Source of the DNA: Undaria pinnatifida
Lineage: Eukaryota > Sar > Phaeophyceae > Laminariales > Alariaceae
Assembly: GCA_012845835.1 (NCBI GenBank)
Contig: JABAKD010000014.1
Span: 5,193,896 to 5,257,895, forward strand
Direction: 5' to 3'
DNA: 64,000 nucleotides
The notes under the pieces are model-generated. The model was not told the origin of the DNA and ran no database searches. It saw only the letters and a list, made by a program, of their open reading frames with translations. Below, in pieces: positions 44,747 through 54,239 of this stretch (position 1 is its first letter; each line of letters opens with the position of its first letter). Both the position numbers and the translations under genes were made by a program.

Positions 44747-44866
44747 CATGAGCTTGCTGCCCTGCTTCTTGTGCCCTACACAATACCGTGGTCGGAACCG
44801 CGGGTCCCCCCAGCAAGCCTCTAGCGTGCAGTTTGCGGCCTCGCAAGCTTTTGTCGGCCCAGGAGG
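44747..44866 (-). CDS. Candidate exon with an EsV-1-7-like Cys/His motif
   Basis: Minus-strand acceptor GACCGGAAGCAG|CCTCCTGGG and donor AAGCTCATG|GTGAGG enclose 120 bases, 40 codons, phase 0. The peptide contains ACEAANCTLEACWG, DPRFRPRYC and VGHKKQGSKLM, giving C-x4-C-x15-C-x2-H followed by basic residues and a Gly. This closely fits the EsV-1-7 repeat (published spacing C-x4-C-x16-C-x2-H), found in the Ectocarpus virus EsV-1 and expanded in brown algae, where the IMMEDIATE UPRIGHT family member acts in early development. Only one repeat is seen here, while family members often have several. The molecular role of the motif is unknown; metal binding is likely from its residues (inference). 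Both exon borders are locally amplified. Confidence 0.6.
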
Positions 44867-45235
44867 CTGCTTCCGGTCAGGGGTAGGGTTCCGATTAGGG
44901 GTAGGGGTAGGGGTAGGGGTGGGGATAGCGTTAGCGTTAGGGACAGGCTGCTTCCGGTTAGGGTTAGGGCTAGGGTTGGAATTAGGGGTAGGGGTAGGGG
45001 TAGGGATAGGTTTAGCGTTAGGGTCCGGCTGCTTCCGGTTAGGGTTAGGGTTTAGACTAGGGGTAGGCGTACGGATAGGGTAGGCGTTAGGGGCAGGCTG
45101 CTTACGGTTTGGGTAGGAGTTGGGATTAGGGGTAGGGATTAGGGTTAGCGTTAGCGGCAGGCTGTCTCCGGTTAGGGTTAGCGTTGGGACTAGGGCTACG
45201 GGTAGAGCTAGCGTTAGGCGCATGATTAGGGTGTC
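44867..45235. repeat. ~64-81 bp minisatellite rich in TTAGGG-like words
   Basis: Units join GGTTAGGG, GGGGTAGG and TTAGCGTTAGGG stretches with a conserved GGCTGCTTCCGGTTAGGG. That conserved word occurs at ~44,866, 44,946, 45,026, 45,096 (TTACGG) and 45,160 (TCTCCGG). On the minus strand each unit carries CCCTAACCGGAAGCAG followed by CC, that is, a copy of the branch-point-like and acceptor sequence used by the exon at 44,866. Confidence 0.85.
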
Positions 45236-45352
45236 AAAGTTAGGGTCCCTGAATCGGTAAGGGTGACGAGCGACAACAGACGAGACATAACGTCACGGGG
45301 AAAAAACTCGGGAAGAAAAAACTAAAAAACACACACAAAAAAGCCTCTATTA

Positions 45353-45523
45353 TTAGTCGGGCAGAGTCGCCGCCGGCTTCGCAAGATTCCGTAACGCCTC
45401 GAAGGCTGTCGCCGGTTGGATTTTAGGGACGCACGCCACCGTAGGGGTGCCAACAAACCGGTCCGAGTCTCCTCCGTTGAGCACCTCTAAACTGACTCTT
45501 GAGAAAAGCGAACGCGCAACCAT
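45353..45523 (-). CDS. Short ORF or terminal exon, 56 codons
   Basis: ATG at 45,523 to TAA at 45,353: starts MVARSLFSRVSLEVLNGG, then DSDRFVGTPTVACVPKI, ends ALRNLAKPAATLPD. Composition is more protein-like than the surrounding repeats. A TCTCAAGAGTCAG acceptor inside the frame would make it a terminal exon, though not in phase 0. No family recognised. Confidence 0.3.
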   Translation of the reverse strand: MVARSLFSRVSLEVLNGGDSDRFVGTPTVACVPKIQPATAFEALRNLAKPAATLPD

Positions 45524-45579
45524 GTGAACATCCCATGGGCCGAAGCATGAACTAAACTATACCTGGTACTCTATTTTAG

Positions 45580-45736
45580 CTATGAATAGTCCGTGTTACC
45601 TGCCGAGATACTTGCGCGGTGGCTAACCACCTGGTAGTTGAAATTTTCTTTAGTAGTAGTCAATAGGTCCAGAGCGAAGCATGCGACGCTCTCGGGATTT
45701 CAACCCAACCAAATGCCGAAAATACTTGTAGACTAA
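45580..45736 (+). repeat. Dispersed repeat R2, copy c, cut by a Harbinger-like element
   Basis: CCGAGATACTTGCGCGGTGG CTAA and CGGGATTTCAACCCAACCAA match the R2 blocks. The sequence runs into the element at 45,737. Confidence 0.55.
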
Positions 45737-46416
45737 GGCCATTTCTCACACAGTCGGATTCCGCCAGTCGGAAACGGCCCTTTTCGACTGGATTCTTCTA
45801 GTCCTTATCGTCAGTTGAGTCGATTTTATAGTTTTTGTGCTCTTCCCAGAGGCGGTTGGTGTGAGGGAGTACTGCTGTATGGCACTCGAAAATCGGTTGG
45901 CAGCTCTGTGCTTGGCGCATTCTTCCGCGCGACGAACCCTCGTCCAAGCGGGTTGGTGGCGATGGGCTCAGCCGAGAGCCGCCAAAGCTACACCAGGCGT
46001 ATTCGTTGTTGGCAAAATGGCACCGATAACGCGCGCTGCTGCCGTCGTGTGATACACACACTTTTGGCGAGCGGAGCTAGGAGCGCGCCACGCTGACTTG
46101 CGGCGAGAAGCAACAGCAGCGAAAGCCAAGCCAGCGTCGGCGCTGTTGTATGATACTGTTGCGCGGTGCCTGGTATGGGTGTGTCGGCGTGGGGTTGTGT
46201 GTTTTGTGGTGGGATGAGCGGTGCGCTCGGTTCAAAAAACAGTTGTAAAAGGCTTCTTAGACTGAGTTTTTCGACTGGCAGATCCAGTCGAAAAAGTGCC
46301 CCCAGTCGGACAACTCGGTCAACCTTCCTTTTTCGACTGTGTAAGAAAGCCCGCTTTGGGCTTCAGTCTAAAAAGGCCGTGTTCGACTGACAAATCCGAC
46401 TGCGTAAGAAATGGCC
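45737..46416. mobile_element. PIF/Harbinger-like non-autonomous element, TAA duplication
   Basis: Left end GGCCATTTCTCACACAGTCG GATT, right end inverted GGCCATTTCTTACGCAGTCG GATT, and TAA on both sides (45,734-45,736 and 46,417-46,419). The join TAGAC-TAA-GCTATAAA equals the uninterrupted AGACTAAGCTATAAACTC near 60,893, which confirms the borders. 680 bp with internal TTTTTCGACTG inverted repeats. A 3-bp TAA/TTA duplication is typical of PIF/Harbinger. No transposase seen. Confidence 0.75.
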
Positions 46417-46422
46417 TAAGCT

Positions 46423-46580
46423 ATAAATTCGTTTGTGCTGGCCGGTGTCACTTGCTGGGTGACTTGCGCCGTGGCTAATTGATTTCGTTTTTGATATTAT
46501 AAAAGTTTTGTCGCCCTTCTCAACTTGCGGCACAACCGGGATTTCACGCCGACCACATCCCGAAAGAGCAGCCTTGTATA
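46423..46580 (+). repeat. Dispersed repeat R2, copy d
   Basis: TGTGCTGGCCGGTGTCACTT GCTGGGTGACTTGC, then CAACTTGCGGCACAACCGGG ATTTCACGCCGACCACATCC. Confidence 0.65.
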
Positions 46581-46669
46581 TCGAATGATCGTACAAAACA
46601 CCAGATTAAATTATTCTTGAGATGAAAAGCCCCGTCAAGCACAAAACCATGGCCAAAAACTGCTATATA

Positions 46670-46851
46670 CAGTAGGGACCCCCCCATAAGGCGGTCTGAA
46701 TAAGGCGGTATCCCGATATAAGGCGGTCGAAACCGCTAGACACAACCAGAGAATTGCACTCATAACCTGGAATGAATACGGCGTCTTCCCCCTATAAGGC
46801 GGTCCTATTGCTCAGGCACACCACCGACTTACTGGGGGACCCCTACTATTG
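46670..46851. mobile_element. Pogo/Tc1-like MITE, best-defined copy
   Basis: Left end CAGTAGGGACCCCCCCATAA GGCGG, right end inverted CAATAGTAGGGGTCCCCCAG; TA at 46,668-46,669 and 46,852-46,853. ATAAGGCGGT is repeated three times in the left end, and GTCGAAACCGCTAGACACAA is the family core. 182 bp. Confidence 0.75.
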
Positions 46852-46865
46852 TACTCTTACCGTAC

Positions 46866-47180
46866 CGCGCTTCTAGGGTTAGAGTGAGGGTTTAGAGGTA
46901 GAAGGTTACGGTCGCGGGATCGGTTCGGGTGACGAGGGAGACAGGCGAGACAATAACCCTACAACAACTCCTAGCGATAGGATTCAAACCGTAATTCTAA
47001 CCGTAAACCCCAACCCCCACCCCAAAACCCTAACCCTAACCCTACCCCTAACCCTAGCGATAGGATTAACCTAAGGTTAATCCCTATGGTTAGGACTCTC
47101 CTAGGGATAACCCCTAGGGTTGAGATTCTCCTAGGGTAGGGATTCCCTACAATAATTCCCTAAGGGTCAGGATTCCCCTA
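46866..47180. repeat. TTAGGG-like repeats and short palindromes
   Basis: CCCTAACCCTAACCCTACCC around 47,020-47,055 is followed by palindromes such as GATTAACCTAAGGTTAATC and CCTAGGG words to ~47,180. Interstitial and degenerate, not a chromosome end. Confidence 0.75.
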
Positions 47181-47381
47181 AGGGGTTTATAACCCCTTGA
47201 CCCAAGTTTTTGGGATAAAACAACGCGAATTTAGGCTATAATAGGAAACCTCGGAATCGAATCGAATCAGTTCGGGAGGCGGGCAGGCCTGAGGAGGGGT
47301 GGCGTTCAGTCTACTGGCGGGTTCGTTTCAAATCACTAACGGGTGCGGGAGACTCCTGGGTTTAGCCGGTTTAATTACGGT

Positions 47382-47680
47382 TTCGTTTCGTTTCGGTTCG
47401 GTTCGGTTCGGTTCGGTTCGGTTCGGTTCGGTTCGGTTCGGTTCGGTTCGGTTCGGTTCGGTTCGGTTCGATCCGATTCAGTTCGGCTCGATTCGGTTCG
47501 GCTCGATTAGGTTCGGCGGTTCGATTCACTGGCAGGCTTGGTTTGGTTTGGATCGGTTCGCTTGCGGGTTTTTGTCTACTGTTCTGTTATGTTCCATTCG
47601 ATTAGAATCTGTTCGGTTCGGCTCGGATCTGTTCGGTTCGGATCGGTTCGGTTCGCTGGCATAGTAGGGTCGGTTCGATG
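47382..47680 (+). repeat. TTCGG pentanucleotide array
   Basis: Pure GGTTCGGTTCGG from ~47,385 to 47,470, then degenerate units to ~47,680. FGSVR-type frames are artefacts. Confidence 0.93.
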
Positions 47681-47835
47681 GCGATTTCTGGTAATTTTTT
47701 TTTTTTTTGGGGGGGAGGGGTTAAAAAACCAACACGTGCTCCTAGCACCAAAGATAACGACAACTCGTGCCAGGCAAAAGTCATCCGAGACCAGAGAAAC
47801 TAATACATGCACGCAAAGGTATGCACACAGAGGAT

Positions 47836-48870
47836 TGGCTGACTAACCGACCGGCCAACCCACCCACCGACCGAACGATCAATATGTGAACCGCACTAAC
47901 GATCTACCAATCAACCGAAGTACCCACAGGGTGACCAAAGGACCAACCAACCGAATGATCGACCAACCGAGTTATCTACCGAATGACGAAGCGACCGCCC
48001 AACCGAACATCGATCGACTGACTGACTGCATTGTAGACAGGACAAATGGCCTACAGACTGACTTTGACCAAACGACCGACCGACGAAACGAATGATCGAG
48101 CGACCGACTAACAGTACCAACGAGCGACCGACTGACTGACAGACCGACCAAATCACCTGCCGACCGACCGACCGACCAACCAAATGACTGATCAACCGAA
48201 TGGCCGATCAACCGCATGTCCAATTTTCGACCGACCGACTGAACGACCGAACGACCGACCAACCCCATGACCGACCGACTGAGTAGTCTGACAGGTCAAC
48301 CGAATAGAACACTGGCTGACCGACCGACTGGTTTATTCACCGAATGACAGAAGTGAAAAATTGGCCGACCGGCCGCTTGACTTGACTCCAGACCGAAATC
48401 CCTACCGACGAAGTGACTGATCGACCGAATGACCGACCAACGGAATAACGGACTAACCGAACGACACACCGGACGAGCGACCAACTGAATCGGACGAGCA
48501 ACCACTGAATGATCGAATGATCTATCCACTGACTGACTAACCAACCGAATGAGCGACCAACCAATTGACCGATACCGATCGACCGACCACCGAATATTAA
48601 ACGACAAACCGTGTGAGCGACTATCGACGACCGACCGAGCGGCTGACTGACTGACCAACCCAACAACCGAGCGAACAACCAACCTACTGAATAGACAGTC
48701 AAAAGACGATCGAAACCCCGACAATTAGTTCAGTGATATATCGAACAACCGACCGGACGGTCAAACCGAACGACGTACCGAACGGTCAGTCAACCAAGTG
48801 ATCAACCGACTGACCGAATAAACAACCGAATAACCGACCGACCGACCGACTAAACGAACGAGAGGTGGAC
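47836..48870. repeat. Degenerate GACC/AACC tetranucleotide satellite
   Basis: About 1 kb of ACCGACCGACCAACCGAATG-type units interleaved with ACTGACTGA. The reverse frames give SVGRSVGR repeats and are not genes. Similar sequence resumes at 49,050-49,105 and 49,630-49,672. Confidence 0.88.
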
Positions 48871-49727
48871 CGAAAGACGGAACAATATAAAATGGCCGAC
48901 CGACCAACGAAGACCAACGAAGGGCCGTAGCATAAATGAAGGAGCACCAAAACAGGAACAGAAGAATTAGCCGCACCGACCAGCCAAGAACGCTATAACC
49001 GAAACATTTGATCCGCTCGGCTTGGCTCGGTCGAATCGGTAACCAACCATCCACGCATCCGACCGAACAAACAACACAACAAACCAACCAACCAACCGAT
49101 CAACGACGAGTTTCCGCACACAGGCTAGTTGAATGCTCTCCTTGTATTCTGCTGACCTTGGAAAAAAATCGGGCAGTAGCCTGATATACCAGGATCTGGT
49201 CAGCGTTCTTATTACGGGCAATCCAGAAATAAGCCGTAAGTTTTTAATATTAACCCTTTCGGGACTTCGGAGGGAAAAACGGACAAATAAAACTGACGAT
49301 TACAGCATCGGCTACATGAAACAACGCGGGCTACCGACTAAGACGGTGACAGGATTTATGTCCTAGCATGGCGGCGCAAGGAGTTGTACGGCACTACTCT
49401 CACTGCTGCGCGTTCATACGGAACCAGGCAGGTGGCAACACCGCACTTCTTTTGTTATGCAGCATACTGTACCTGGGCCCCACAAGGGTTCATAGAAGTG
49501 ATTTTACGTCGGCGGCTAGTGTTACGCTGTTCTCAAAAGCAAGAACACCGAAGCGCTCTGCCCTGCTCTGCTCGATCGAATCGATAACAACCCATCCGTC
49601 CATCCCACCAACCAAGCTACGTGCTAAAAAAACAACAAAGCAACTAACCAACCAACCAACCAACCAACCAACACAAAAACACGACGATGACAAACACATG
49701 AGGTGCACGAGGTCTATGCACATAAAC
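48871..49727. other. Mixed spacer, no gene
   Basis: 49,301-49,325 (ACAGCATCGGCTACATGAAA CAA) recurs at 57,441-57,464. (CCAA)n near 49,640-49,670. Nothing else recognised. Confidence 0.4.
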
Positions 49728-50470
49728 CTTGGCCCAGCGTTGACAAAATCGTTGCAGTAATCAAAACTTGACCGCAAACCCCCAAGTCTAATAACCTTAC
49801 ATCAACCCAACCGGATGGGAACACTCCTGGAACGAAGACGTAAAGAATATGACATGACGTGACAAAGTATCAGGGTCCTCTCGGGTCACGACCCGGCCCG
49901 CGGGTCGGGTGGGGTATTCAAAACTCGGTCGGGTCGGCTCAGGAGGTGCTCGAAATATCGCGGGTTGGGTCAGGTCGGGTCGGGTCAGGAGGTTTTTTAA
50001 TTCCACGGGTCAGGCCGGGTCACCCTGACCTGATCCGACCGGTGAAAAGCCTTGCAATATATATTTTTAAATGGCAAAACAGATTTCAGCTGTGAGATCC
50101 ATACAAAAAGGTATTATCAAAACTCATCTTTGCGAGCTGCGTATGATACTACGATCGCGCGTGTTATTACGTGACGTTGAGTAGAAGGCTGTATCGATCT
50201 TGGCCCAGCGTCGACAAAACGGTTGAAGTACACCTGATACTCGACCACAAGCCAGAAACCTAGACCCAAAAACAACACAGCTCCGATCGCCTGAGAAATT
50301 TCTCGTACCGAAGATGTAATGAGGAGGCAGTGTGGGCTGTCAACCATGTTTTCGCGGGTGTGGGGCCAACAGTCCAGCGTCGACAAAACGATTCAATACG
50401 CAAACCCTAACCCTTTACAAGCAAGCCCAATCGCCTGGGAAAATTCTCGGCATGAACATATAATGAGACA
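49728..50470 (+). repeat. Three diverged copies of a ~130-bp repeat
   Basis: GGCCCAGCGTTGACAAAATC at 49,730, GGCCCAGCGTCGACAAAACG at 50,202 and GTCCAGCGTCGACAAAACGA at 50,371. The last two continue to ATCGCCTGAGAAATTTCTCG and ATCGCCTGGGAAAATTCTCG and then TAATGAG. Copies 1 and 2 are separated by a GGGTCGGGT-rich stretch (49,880-50,040) and R1 (50,087-50,166). Confidence 0.7.
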
Positions 50471-51057
50471 GTGTGTGTGTGTGTGTGTGTGTGTGTGTTC
50501 TTCACATTAAACCGTTCTTCTACTCGTCGACATCCAGCACACCCAGTGTCCGTACTGATTCTTCACCCTAGAAAGATCAGCTCTGTGGTCACAAGCTACG
50601 ACACAGAGATAATGCATCGTAATGCATTCGACAACGCAATGTCATGCCCTAGTACTGGGTACGACAGGCACAACATACATACGTCAGCAACAGAAATACA
50701 TAGGAAGAGAGAAATACGAAATAAACAAAAACAAAAACAAAAACAAAAAACAAAAACAAAATGACAGTGTAGACTACTGGTACACACCATATTGTCAACT
50801 ATATTTGCATTAGTATTGAAAACCACTGTCCGAAGACTACCACTCCGTACGAAAACATAAGCACCGTATACATACTAACAATAGTAAAAAACGGTGCTCT
50901 CATTTCCGGACAGAGCAGTACCAACTATATTGTGAAGGCTGGGTCAAGTCGCAAAAACACCACCGACGTGCACACCGCAGGCATGGCCGACAATTCCGGC
51001 GCAAGCTTCGCCGAGAAAAACGTGAACGTCGGAGTTTTTTCGAGCGTCCCCGCTCAC
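50471..51057. other. GT microsatellite and spacer
   Basis: (GT)n at 50,470-50,498 and AAAAAC repeats at 50,725-50,762. No gene recognised. Confidence 0.6.
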
Positions 51058-51543
51058 CTTCGCGCCCGCCTCTTCCTCCTCTTCCTCCTCCTCCACCTCC
51101 TCCTTCTCCACAACCAACACTTCCTCCTTCTTAGCCGCGGCCTCCCTCTCCTGCGCTTCCAGCTTCTCCTGCTTCTCCTTCTCCAGCTCCTCTTGCTTCT
51201 CCTTCTCCAGCTTTTTCTGCTGCTCCAGCTTCTCCTGCTGCTCCAGCTTCTCCTGCTGCTCCAGCTTCTCCTGCTGCTCCCGCTTCTCCTGCTGCTCCCG
51301 CTTCTCCTTCTCCTGCTTCTCCTGCCTCTTCTTCTCCTCCTCGTCGTCCCCCGCGCCTTCTTCCTCCTCCTCGACTGTGGTCGCGCGGCGACTGGTCGAC
51401 CCCGCCCCACCCACAACTCCTACCCCCGCCCCCCCTCCCACAATGCCTCCGCCACTACCGCCCACGATACCCGTGCCGCCCTGAGGGGCGCCCACCAAGA
51501 AGCTAGCGTCTTCAGAGGAAGGTGTAGTCCGGTGCTGCGGCTG
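51058..51543 (-). CDS. Candidate exon, Gln/Glu/Lys coiled coil, phase 0
   Basis: Minus-strand acceptor ACGCTCCCAACAG|CAGCCG and donor GCGAAG|GTGAGC enclose 486 bases, 162 codons, phase 0. The peptide begins QPQHRTTPSSEDASFLVG, then a Gly/Val-rich stretch, an acidic cluster (EEEEEGAGDDEEEKKRQ), about 60 residues of EKREQQEKLEQQEKLEQQ-type repeats that should form a long charged helix or coiled coil, and a second acidic run before GAK. The repeat is coded by a CTTCTCCTGCTGCTCCAG 15-base unit. Such Glu/Lys/Gln helices occur in cytoskeletal, RNA-binding and trafficking proteins, so no function can be assigned. Confidence 0.6.
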
Positions 51544-52072
51544 CTGTTGGGAGCGTTGGTACCAAGGAGGGGGGGGAGAAGGGGGAGCGCTTTCAACTCA
51601 TCAACTACAATCTGTGGAGCTATTGCGGACGAAGGAACGTGAACAGCGGTGACGACCGTTTCTATTCAAGTCTCATCAAGCGAACAGAGTCAGCAATGCG
51701 AAAAACACCAACATAAACTGTTGAGTAGTGCGTCCTCAAAAATGTTCGTGCTGATGGGGTTGAATAAACTTTCGGGAACCAGGGAGAGCAACAAAACGAA
51801 ATGGCAAGCTTGGTCTTACCGACCATCTACAAGGAAGATTGAGCGCGGAGTAGAGCCCCGCATGGCAAGCATGGTCTTACCGACCGTCCCCGAGAAAAAT
51901 TGGGCGCGCAGCAGAGCCCTACGATAGCACTCACACCATTTCCCGCGACCATCATTGCCCCCCCAACCCCCCGCGCACTCCCCATCCCCCCGCTCGTGCC
52001 CCCCCTGCCTACGACCACCCCCCCTCCCCCCCACCCCCCTCCACCCCCCTCCCCCAATTCTCCCCTCCTTAC
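51544..52072. other. Intron-like spacer
   Basis: AAGCTTGGTCTTACCGACCA and AAGCATGGTCTTACCGACCG (51,807 and 51,867) are a ~60-bp duplication. The C-rich stretch at 51,950-52,070 includes the donor for the exon at 52,177-52,073. Confidence 0.45.
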
Positions 52073-52177
52073 CTCTGTTCGCCTCTGCCACAACTTGCTG
52101 TGGGCAGGAGAAGGAGGAGGCCAAGTCCCAACACGAGCGGCAACGCTCGTGCCGCCGCTCTCTCGCCCACCGGCAGA
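52073..52177 (-). CDS. Candidate exon, phase 0, 35 codons
   Basis: Minus-strand acceptor ATCCTTATAACAG|TCTGCC follows ~240 bases of C/T. The donor GAACAGAG|GTAAGG is a near-perfect match to consensus. 105 bases, phase 0: SAGGRESGGTSVAARVGTW, PPPSPAHS, KLWQRRTE. An inner acceptor (TCTCCTGCCCACAG) would give a 25-base exon instead. No domain. Confidence 0.5.
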
Positions 52178-52860
52178 CTGTTATAAGGATGCGGGAAATA
52201 TCGGAGGCAAGGGAGGGGGGGAGGCGGGGTCGGGGGGGGGGGGGGGGGGGGGAGCGGAGGAGGGGGGGGGGGGGGCGGTGGAGGGCGGGAGGGGTGGAGG
52301 GAAGGGTGGGGGAGTGGGGGAGTGGGAGAAGGAGGGGGGGGGGGGTGGGTGTGGAGAGGAGGGGGGAGGGGGGGAGGGGGGAAGGGAGACGTGGGCGGGG
52401 GGGGGGCGTGGTGTGGGGTGAAGGGGGGAATGCCGAGGGGGCAATTGGGGATGGGGTGCGGTGACAAGGATGCGGGAAAGATCGGAGGCAGGGATGGAAG
52501 AAACATTGGAGGAAGGGGTGGAAGAAACATCGGAGGCAGGGATGGGGGGCGGGAGGGTCGGGGTGGAGGGGGGGGGGGGGGGAGCGGGGGAGGGTAGAGG
52601 GGGGGCGGCGGTGGAGGAAGGGGAGTGGGGGGCGGGGTGAAGAGGAGGGGGGAGGTGGGGAGGGAGACGAGTGGCGTAGGGGGGGGGGGGGGGGGGGGGG
52701 GGCGTGGTGTGGGGTAAGCGGGAGGGTGGAGAGGGGAAATAAGGGATGGAGAAGGGTCGGGTGGGGTGGGATGGGGTGGGGTGGGGTGGGGTGGGGTGGG
52801 GTGGGGTGGGGTGGGGTGGGGTGGGGTGGGGTGGGGTGTTTGTAGGGGTGAGGGGGGGGA
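52178..52860. repeat. G-run and GGGGT repeats
   Basis: Long G homopolymers separated by A or T, (GTGGG)n at 52,760-52,837, and a ~30-bp duplicated unit GGAGGCAGGGATGGAAGAAA C (52,484-52,545). The plus strand has high quadruplex potential; the minus strand is an extreme pyrimidine tract before the acceptor at 52,178. Pro-rich frames on the minus strand are not accepted as coding. Confidence 0.85.
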
Positions 52861-53455
52861 GTGAGAGTGGAGCCTGTGGGGACAGGAACTGCTTTATGTA
52901 CACGAGCCTGTAGGAGAATATGACAGTTTAGACAATAGTATACCGGTCTTGGTGTGGTTTGAGGTTTCAGAGCTAGGGTGTTCATATATACCCATTCTAC
53001 CAGATGGAACAATACCACAACCAGGGTATACGCAGTTGCTGACCTGTGGTTTTCTCCAAGAAGCTCGTTTCTACAAAGAGTTGCGCCGGGATGTTGGGGT
53101 GCGGGTGGAGATGGGAGTGGGGGGGGGGGAGTGAATGAAAGGTTGGGGGTGGGTATGGACATGGGAGGAGGGGGGGCGGTGGGGTTGAGGCGGGGGTGAA
53201 GGTGGGGAGTGGCAGTGGGGGGTGCGGGTGGAAGGAGGGGCGGGGAGGCGGAGGGGGGGGGGGGGGGCGTGGGGGGGGAGGGTTAGCGAGGGTGGAAAAA
53301 ACGAAACAGGCATAAAAAAACTAGCGCGCGGGCGGCGATCCATTTTGTTGGTCGGATACCTCTTCAGTACTTGAATTGCACCCATGTTTTGGGGGACAGA
53401 AACTACGTGTATTTAGGAAGTACTGTGGGATGTTCTTCGGGGAAGGAAAGCTCAC
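52861..53455. other. No gene; G-rich block at 53,090-53,290
   Basis: 52,880-53,090 has no recognised feature. 53,090-53,290 is G-rich with A/T interruptions. Confidence 0.5.
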
Positions 53456-53515
53456 CTCAGTCGTATTCTTGTCGCGAGCATTGGCTATTGGCCGCGTTCC
53501 CGATTCCAAGGCGGC
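53456..53515 (-). CDS. Candidate exon, phase 0, 20 codons
   Basis: Minus-strand acceptor CGCCTCTAACAG|GCCGCC and donor ACTGAG|GTGAGC, both good, give 60 bases in phase 0 (AALESGTRPIANARDKNTTE). A CTG microsatellite lies 100 bases upstream on this strand. No domain. Confidence 0.55.
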
Positions 53516-53585
53516 CTGTTAGAGGCGGGCGCCAAATGAACCCGCCACAGTAAGTGTGGCCACGGTTGTGGGGTGCGAGGCGTGC

Positions 53586-53618
53586 GAGGATGCAACAACA
53601 GCAAAAGCAGCAGCAGCA

Positions 53619-53667
<49 letters not shown>

Positions 53668-53668
53668 C
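53586..53668 (+). repeat. CAG microsatellite
   Basis: (AGC)n, about 14 pure units at 53,621-53,664 with AGCAAAAGCAGC before it. Within the presumed intron upstream of the exon at 53,515. Confidence 0.95.
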
Positions 53669-54093
53669 AGGGCGGCAGAGGAGCAAGAACAGGCGAGAAG
53701 AGATGATCGATCAAAGGGCGAAAGGAGCAAAAGGTCGACAAAAAACAAAAAAAAAAAACGCAAAAACAGAGACAAAATAATGTAGAAACAAAAGGATTAC
53801 GAAAAACCAAGACAGAGAGAAGGGATAACGTACGAGTAACTGAAAGCAAGAAATTCGGGGCAAGGAAAGTAAATCACAGGAAGAAAACCGAAGAGAAGAA
53901 AATAACCACACAAGAAATTACTGAAACAAAAAACGAAAAACGAAAAACGAAAAACGAAAAAAGAACAAAAAAAACAAAAAGAAAGCACAAAAAGAACAAA
54001 AAGAAAGCACAAAAAGAGCAAAAAAAAAGCCAAGGACATCCACCCTCTTCTGAAAAAAAATGAAACTCGATAAAGACCCTCCCATTTTCTCAC
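53669..54093. other. A-rich spacer
   Basis: AAAAACG and AAAAAGAAAGCAC repeats at 53,930-54,030; T-rich on the minus strand, as expected of an intron there. No gene. Confidence 0.5.
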
Positions 54094-54180
54094 AGGCAAC
54101 GAGTGGCCTGCGGAAGTGTTCGTGGGGGTCACCTCCTCCGCGCTGAACATATCAGCGGCTTCCACTGCCTGAGTCTGCAC
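54094..54180 (-). CDS. Candidate exon, phase 0, 29 codons
   Basis: Minus-strand acceptor CCCTTCGAAG|GTGCAG (or six bases later at GTGCAG|ACT, also in phase) and donor TTGCCT|GTGAGA. The longer form is 87 bases in phase 0: VQTQAVEAADMFSAEEVTPT then NTSAGHSLP. Upstream lies a strong C/T tract (54,240-54,400). No domain. Confidence 0.45.
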
Positions 54181-54239
54181 CTTCGAAGGGTTTCCACAAA
54201 AGATGTCAGAGCACGTAGGAGAACGGGGAAGGGTGGAGG

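Noticed and set aside
44747..44866. Integrated phaeovirus sequence (EsV-1-like provirus)
   Set aside because: Only one EsV-1-7-like motif in a spliced-looking exon; no viral core genes such as capsid, polymerase or integrase of that type were seen.
44867..47180. TTAGGG-type repeats as a chromosome end
   Set aside because: Degenerate, mixed orientation, interrupted and internal to the window.
47911..48724. Frames with SVGRSVGR repeats
   Set aside because: Translation of the GACC tetranucleotide satellite.
51816..53162. 448-codon Pro-rich minus-strand frame
   Set aside because: It is the translation of C-runs and CCCCA repeats; only the 35-codon block at 52,177-52,073, in another frame, has good splice borders.
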